NCBI GenBank assembly: GCA_023259875.1
Contig: JALRFL010000113.1
Location: 1-5,076, forward strand
Origin: Alphaproteobacteria bacterium
GTDB lineage: Bacteria > Pseudomonadota > Alphaproteobacteria > Puniceispirillales > UBA1172
Direction of reading: 5' to 3'
Length of the DNA: 5,076 nt
This document shows, piece after piece, positions 4,620-5,076 of the stretch. The position numbers and the translations under genes are program-made. The notes under the pieces were generated by a model. That model worked only from the letters and a program-made list of their open reading frames with translations, ran no database searches and was not told the origin of the DNA. The stretch's first letter is position 1. The number at the start of each line of letters is the position of its first letter.

Positions 4620-5076
4620 TCACTTTGCTTTGACGTTTAGATCATAGCCTTTGCCATAGCGTTGGCCTATGGCTTTGATTGTCCAACCACCTATGGCATC
4701 AACAATGTCAGAGGGGCATTCAACCGCTCTGAGACGATCTCTGAGGCTATGTCGGAAGGAGTGGATGACACATCCCTCTGGCAGTCTTGGCTTAAGCCAC
4801 TTGTTGAGGGCTGCACTGGCAGAGTTGGCGTTGCACTTATCTGAGTTGCAGTATTTGGGGAAGGCAAACTCTGTCTCCTGAGCCTTGATCTGCTCTGCTG
4901 CCCATAGGGATGCACCTACTAAGGGAACAGATCTGGTGCTTGAGGAAGTCTTCAGCCTCCGCCATGGATACTCTGTCAGGTTGATGTGAGGAATATCCGT
5001 ATCCAGAACAATATCAGAAGAGAGTAGGCCGCAGGCTTCTGATAGCCTCATGCCCGTATCACTAATCAGGGCTAAC
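4620..5076 (-). CDS. Tyrosine recombinase / phage-type integrase, C-terminal catalytic part (5' end beyond right edge)
   Basis: The reading frame enters from the right edge (LALISDTG before the Met at 5051) and ends at TGA 4620-4622, so about 151 codons of the catalytic domain are present. Such enzymes recombine DNA at attachment sites to insert or excise phages, islands and integrons. Numbering from the Met at 5051, visible active-site elements are R2 in GMRLSEACGLL, K34 in RLKTSSSTRSVPL, H97 and R100 in HSFRH, W123 in IGGW at the usual second-His position, and Y132 in QRYGKGY, nine residues after W123. All catalytic positions are filled and the frame is open, so the domain looks functional. 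The N-terminal arm- and core-binding domains are outside the window. It may be transcribed into the GMC gene. Its presence suggests a mobile or once-mobile region, although its attachment sites are not established. Confidence 0.88.
   Translation of the reverse strand, partial: LALISDTGMRLSEACGLLSSDIVLDTDIPHINLTEYPWRRLKTSSSTRSVPLVGASLWAAEQIKAQETEFAFPKYCNSDKCNANSASAALNKWLKPRLPEGCVIHSFRHSLRDRLRAVECPSDIVDAIGGWTIKAIGQRYGKGYDLNVKAK

Noticed and set aside
4691..4915. Frames on both strands inside the recombinase gene
   Set aside because: They are shadows of the tyrosine recombinase frame, which alone carries the catalytic motifs.
1..5076. CRISPR array, insertion sequence ends or replication origin
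   Set aside because: No regularly spaced direct repeats, transposase motifs, terminal inverted repeats or iteron clusters were found.

Overview
The window looks like an accessory stretch of a Gram-negative bacterial chromosome, probably a marine-type alphaproteobacterium. That placement is an inference from AT-leaning base composition, strong AGGAGG-type ribosome binding sites and the protein families present; nothing here is a taxonomic marker. It holds three complete oxidoreductase genes, one small membrane protein and two genes cut by the window edges.

Layout, left to right. Positions 1-122 (minus) carry the DNA-binding segment of an Lrp/AsnC regulator that lacks its normal N-terminus and runs off the left edge. 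Positions 139-993 (minus) encode a TauD-type 2-oxoglutarate/Fe(II) dioxygenase with the residues that bind iron, 2-oxoglutarate and sulfonate in taurine dioxygenase. A 292-bp divergent promoter region (994-1285) follows, with two excellent ribosome binding sites, -10-like boxes and several short dyads. Positions 1286-2443 (plus) encode a Rieske non-haem iron oxygenase alpha subunit with all metal ligands visible and a glutamate at the bridging position, as in carnitine monooxygenase. A 159-bp gap (2444-2602) holds a small hairpin and a 16-base match to a tRNA-Gly 3' end. Positions 2603-2884 (plus) encode a 93-residue protein with one membrane helix and a SHOCT domain. Positions 2921-4567 (minus) encode a BetA-like GMC oxidoreductase. 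Positions 4620-5076 (minus) hold the catalytic C-terminus of a tyrosine recombinase that enters from the right edge.

How the genes may work together (inference). A Rieske oxygenase of possible quaternary-amine type, a choline-dehydrogenase-like GMC enzyme and a taurine-dioxygenase-like enzyme suggest scavenging of methylated amine and/or sulfonate osmolytes. The tauD-like and Rieske genes share a divergent control region, so they may be co-regulated. No Rieske reductase, transporter or intact regulator is inside the window. The partial integrase, the tRNA-like 3' end and the broken Lrp gene suggest a region that has been rearranged or acquired. I see no CRISPR array, intact RNA gene, transposase or convincing rho-independent terminator. 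The most novel candidates are the shared TATC/GATA dyads upstream of the oxidoreductase genes and the TauD-Rieske pairing itself.
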